Shown piece after piece: positions 18,260 through 20,179 of a stretch of DNA of 20,179 nt; position 1 is the first letter of the stretch, and each line of letters opens with the position of its first letter. The notes beneath the pieces were generated by a model. It saw nothing but the letters and a program-made list of their open reading frames with translations, did not search any database and was not told where the DNA came from. The DNA comes from a virus, in IMG/VR virus record IMGVR_UViG_3300005748_000132, positions 1 to 20,179 of that record. One strand, 5' to 3'. The translations under genes were made by a program, and so were the position numbers.

Positions 18260-20179
18260 ATGTCAAAATTAAGAAAAAAGTTTGGACTAGGGGTATTACT
18301 AAAACCTTCTACTTCAGCTACAACTAAAGAAGGTGAGTTACGAGTAGATCCTTCTGATATGAAGTTCAAAGCTTACTTGGATTCTGCTGAAAGGTCGATA
18401 GTAACTGAAGACCAAACTCAAACACTAACAAATAAAACAATCGAAGACATAACATTAGACGGTGACTTATCAGGTACAGCTATTCTTGACGAAGACGATA
18501 TGGTCAGTGATTCTGACACTAAACTAGCTACTCAACAGTCAATTAAAGCTTATGTTGATGCTCAAATACAGTCTAAAGACGAAGCTTCTGAAATAGCTTA
18601 TGATAACACAACTTCAGGACTAGTTGCTACAGACGTACAAGCTGCTGTTGACGAAGTTGAAGCTAGAGTAGACCAGAACGAAGTAGACATAGCTTCTAAT
18701 GAATCTGATATAACTGACAACGCTGCAAACATAGCTACAAACACCTCTAACATCTCCACAAACGCTTCTACTATCTCTGAGGTAGATCAGAACGTAGATG
18801 ACCTTATAACGCTTTCTGGGGTCGCTGAGAACTCTACAGACTTAGGTACTTTTACAGGTACTACAATAGCTGATAACGAAACGGTTAAAGGAGCTTTACA
18901 AGACCTAGAAGATGGTATTGAAGCTATAGACGTTACAAGCAAGGTAGATAAAGTTTCACCTTCTACAGATAATGCAATAGTTAGATTTGACGGAGTTACT
19001 GGGGATCAACAGGATTCTGGAGTAACAATAAATGACTTAGATGAAATAGAAGGGGCTACTAAAATAACTGTAGACTTACTTGAGATTGACAGTAATAGTA
19101 TATCTAACGTTAGTGCTAACCCTGTTACTGGAGATATAGTTTTAACTCCTCTAGCGGACAAAGTCACACTTTTAGAAGAAGGTAGTCAACTTAGAGGTGA
19201 CGTAAGTTTTGAATCTTATGTAGACACTACTACAGGAAGCAATGCTACTTTAATAGAACCCGAAGATACGGTAGCTTCTTTAACTAGTGATGCTTTAGTT
19301 AGTATTGATATGATTCCTAGAGTAAAAACATCTAATGTGTTAGATGTTTTTTTAATCTTACAAAATAATTCAACTACTCCGAAAATAATTAATAATGAGA
19401 CAGGAGCTACAGCAGGTGATCAAATCATAACTGGTACAGGAGCTGCTATAACACTAGAAGCTGGTTCGGCTATTAGTTTAATATATAATACCAATAAAAA
19501 TAAATGGCAAGTTCTAGGAGGCACTGGTTCAGGAACAGGTGGTTCTGGAGGATTTAACTATATTGAAAATGGTACTGCTGAAACAGATACCGCAGGATGG
19601 ACAGTTTACGCGAACACTACTCCTGATACTAGACCTGATGACTTTGGGGGTACACCTTCTGGTAACTTAACTTTTACTCAGAACACTACAAATCCTCTTG
19701 TTGAAGACGCTGATTTCAAGCTTTCTAAAACAGCTAGTAACGTACAAGGTGAAGGGGTTTATTACCAGTTTACAGCAGAAGAAGGACATAAGACTTTAAA
19801 GAACCTTCTTAAACTAATTGCAGATACTTCAGCTTTAGACGACGGTGATTTAACTTTCTATTTAGTAAGCTCAAGCGATAGTTTTGTAGCTGACTTTAAC
19901 ATAATTTCACCTAATAACCCTGATTTGATAGCAGGTTCTCCTCAGATACTAAAGCAATTCCAGTTTGACGCTAGTGACGATGATTACAGACTTTGTATTC
20001 ACTACGCTAGTACGGATACTGACGCTAAAGACGCTTATTTTGATGATATTGAGTTGGGACCTAGAGAGACAGCTACTGGGTATTTTGGAACTGATTCTGT
20101 AGCTTGGACTCCTACTGGTACTCATACTACTAATACTACTTATTCTGGTTTTTATAAAAGAGACGGGGAGAGTATAAGT
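18260..20179 (+). CDS. Tail fibre-like structural protein, N-terminal 640 residues
   Basis: Open to the right edge without a stop, so incomplete. ACGGAG precedes ATG 18260. Visible parts in order: a short basic start (MSKLRKKFGLGVLLKP); TQTLTNKTIEDITLDGDLSG (53-72), a module common in phage fibres; SDTKLATQQSIKAYVDAQIQ (85-104), a very widespread fibre motif; YDNTTSGLVATDVQAAVDEV (114-133); a 7-residue Asn/Ile repeat (about 138-180), likely a trimeric coiled coil; a beta-rich stretch; a Gly-rich linker (about 415-430); then a domain starting NYIENGTAETDTAGWTVYAN (about 432-600), resembling carbohydrate-binding jelly-rolls. It probably binds host surface glycans. Fibre versus other baseplate/virion protein is unresolved. 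Confidence 0.88.
   Translation, partial: MSKLRKKFGLGVLLKPSTSATTKEGELRVDPSDMKFKAYLDSAERSIVTEDQTQTLTNKTIEDITLDGDLSGTAILDEDDMVSDSDTKLATQQSIKAYVDAQIQSKDEASEIAYDNTTSGLVATDVQAAVDEVEARVDQNEVDIASNESDITDNAANIATNTSNISTNASTISEVDQNVDDLITLSGVAENSTDLGTFTGTTIADNETVKGALQDLEDGIEAIDVTSKVDKVSPSTDNAIVRFDGVTGDQQDSGVTINDLDEIEGATKITVDLLEIDSNSISNVSANPVTGDIVLTPLADKVTLLEEGSQLRGDVSFESYVDTTTGSNATLIEPEDTVASLTSDALVSIDMIPRVKTSNVLDVFLILQNNSTTPKIINNETGATAGDQIITGTGAAITLEAGSAISLIYNTNKNKWQVLGGTGSGTGGSGGFNYIENGTAETDTAGWTVYANTTPDTRPDDFGGTPSGNLTFTQNTTNPLVEDADFKLSKTASNVQGEGVYYQFTAEEGHKTLKNLLKLIADTSALDDGDLTFYLVSSSDSFVADFNIISPNNPDLIAGSPQILKQFQFDASDDDYRLCIHYASTDTDAKDAYFDDIELGPRETATGYFGTDSVAWTPTGTHTTNTTYSGFYKRDGESIS

Overview
The window looks like part of the genome of a lytic, tailed double-stranded DNA phage, AT-rich at roughly one-third G+C. 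The evidence is a terminase, portal, scaffold, coat and fibre series in canonical order, tightly packed genes with overlapping stop and start codons, and a long block of very small proteins with no recognisable metabolic genes. Portal size (about 700 residues with a Pro-rich tail), an acidic scaffold and a coat of about 430 residues fit the P22-like portal/coat lineage. The tail type cannot be told from this window. No integrase, lysogeny repressor, tRNA, RNA polymerase or DNA polymerase was found. A lipoprotein with a clear lipobox, AGA-rich codon use and Gram-negative-type sigma70 promoters suggest an AT-rich Gram-negative host, but that is inference.

Left arm (1-8,640). Almost everything reads leftward (minus strand): about 25 small genes of 14-127 codons, probably early genes, plus an incomplete hexapeptide-repeat protein at the left edge. 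Many are translationally coupled. I see several sigma70-type promoters (-35 TTGACA-like, 16-18 bp spacer, extended -10), one with a palindromic TAGTGTC operator candidate. Three larger gene-poor stretches stand out: 1442-1967 (hairpins and ACACTA repeats around a 28-codon ORF), 2903-3312 (a strikingly G-rich, C-poor strand with a G-quadruplex motif), and 8017-8638 (a dense series of hairpins with its own promoter, then the main early promoter and a structured leader). One small basic gene (1241-1441) reads rightward inside this block.

Right arm (8,640-20,179). Everything reads rightward: two small coiled-coil proteins, a two-TM protein, a putative small terminase, an HNH endonuclease, large terminase, portal, a conserved-looking hypothetical, scaffold, major capsid, a small structural protein, a beta-rich structural protein and an incomplete fibre-like protein. 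A motif with invariant core CAACTATAT lies upstream of five rightward units (1212, 8607, 12145, 15844, 17711). It resembles promoters of T7/SP6-type single-subunit RNA polymerases, so late transcription probably depends on a phage polymerase encoded outside the window. Two good intrinsic terminators flank the small gene after the capsid gene.

The most interesting unexplained signals are the hairpin-rich RNA candidate at 8173-8506, the G-rich island at 3101-3290, the roughly ten-fold over-representation of TAGTGTC/GACACTA, and the shared late promoter motif.
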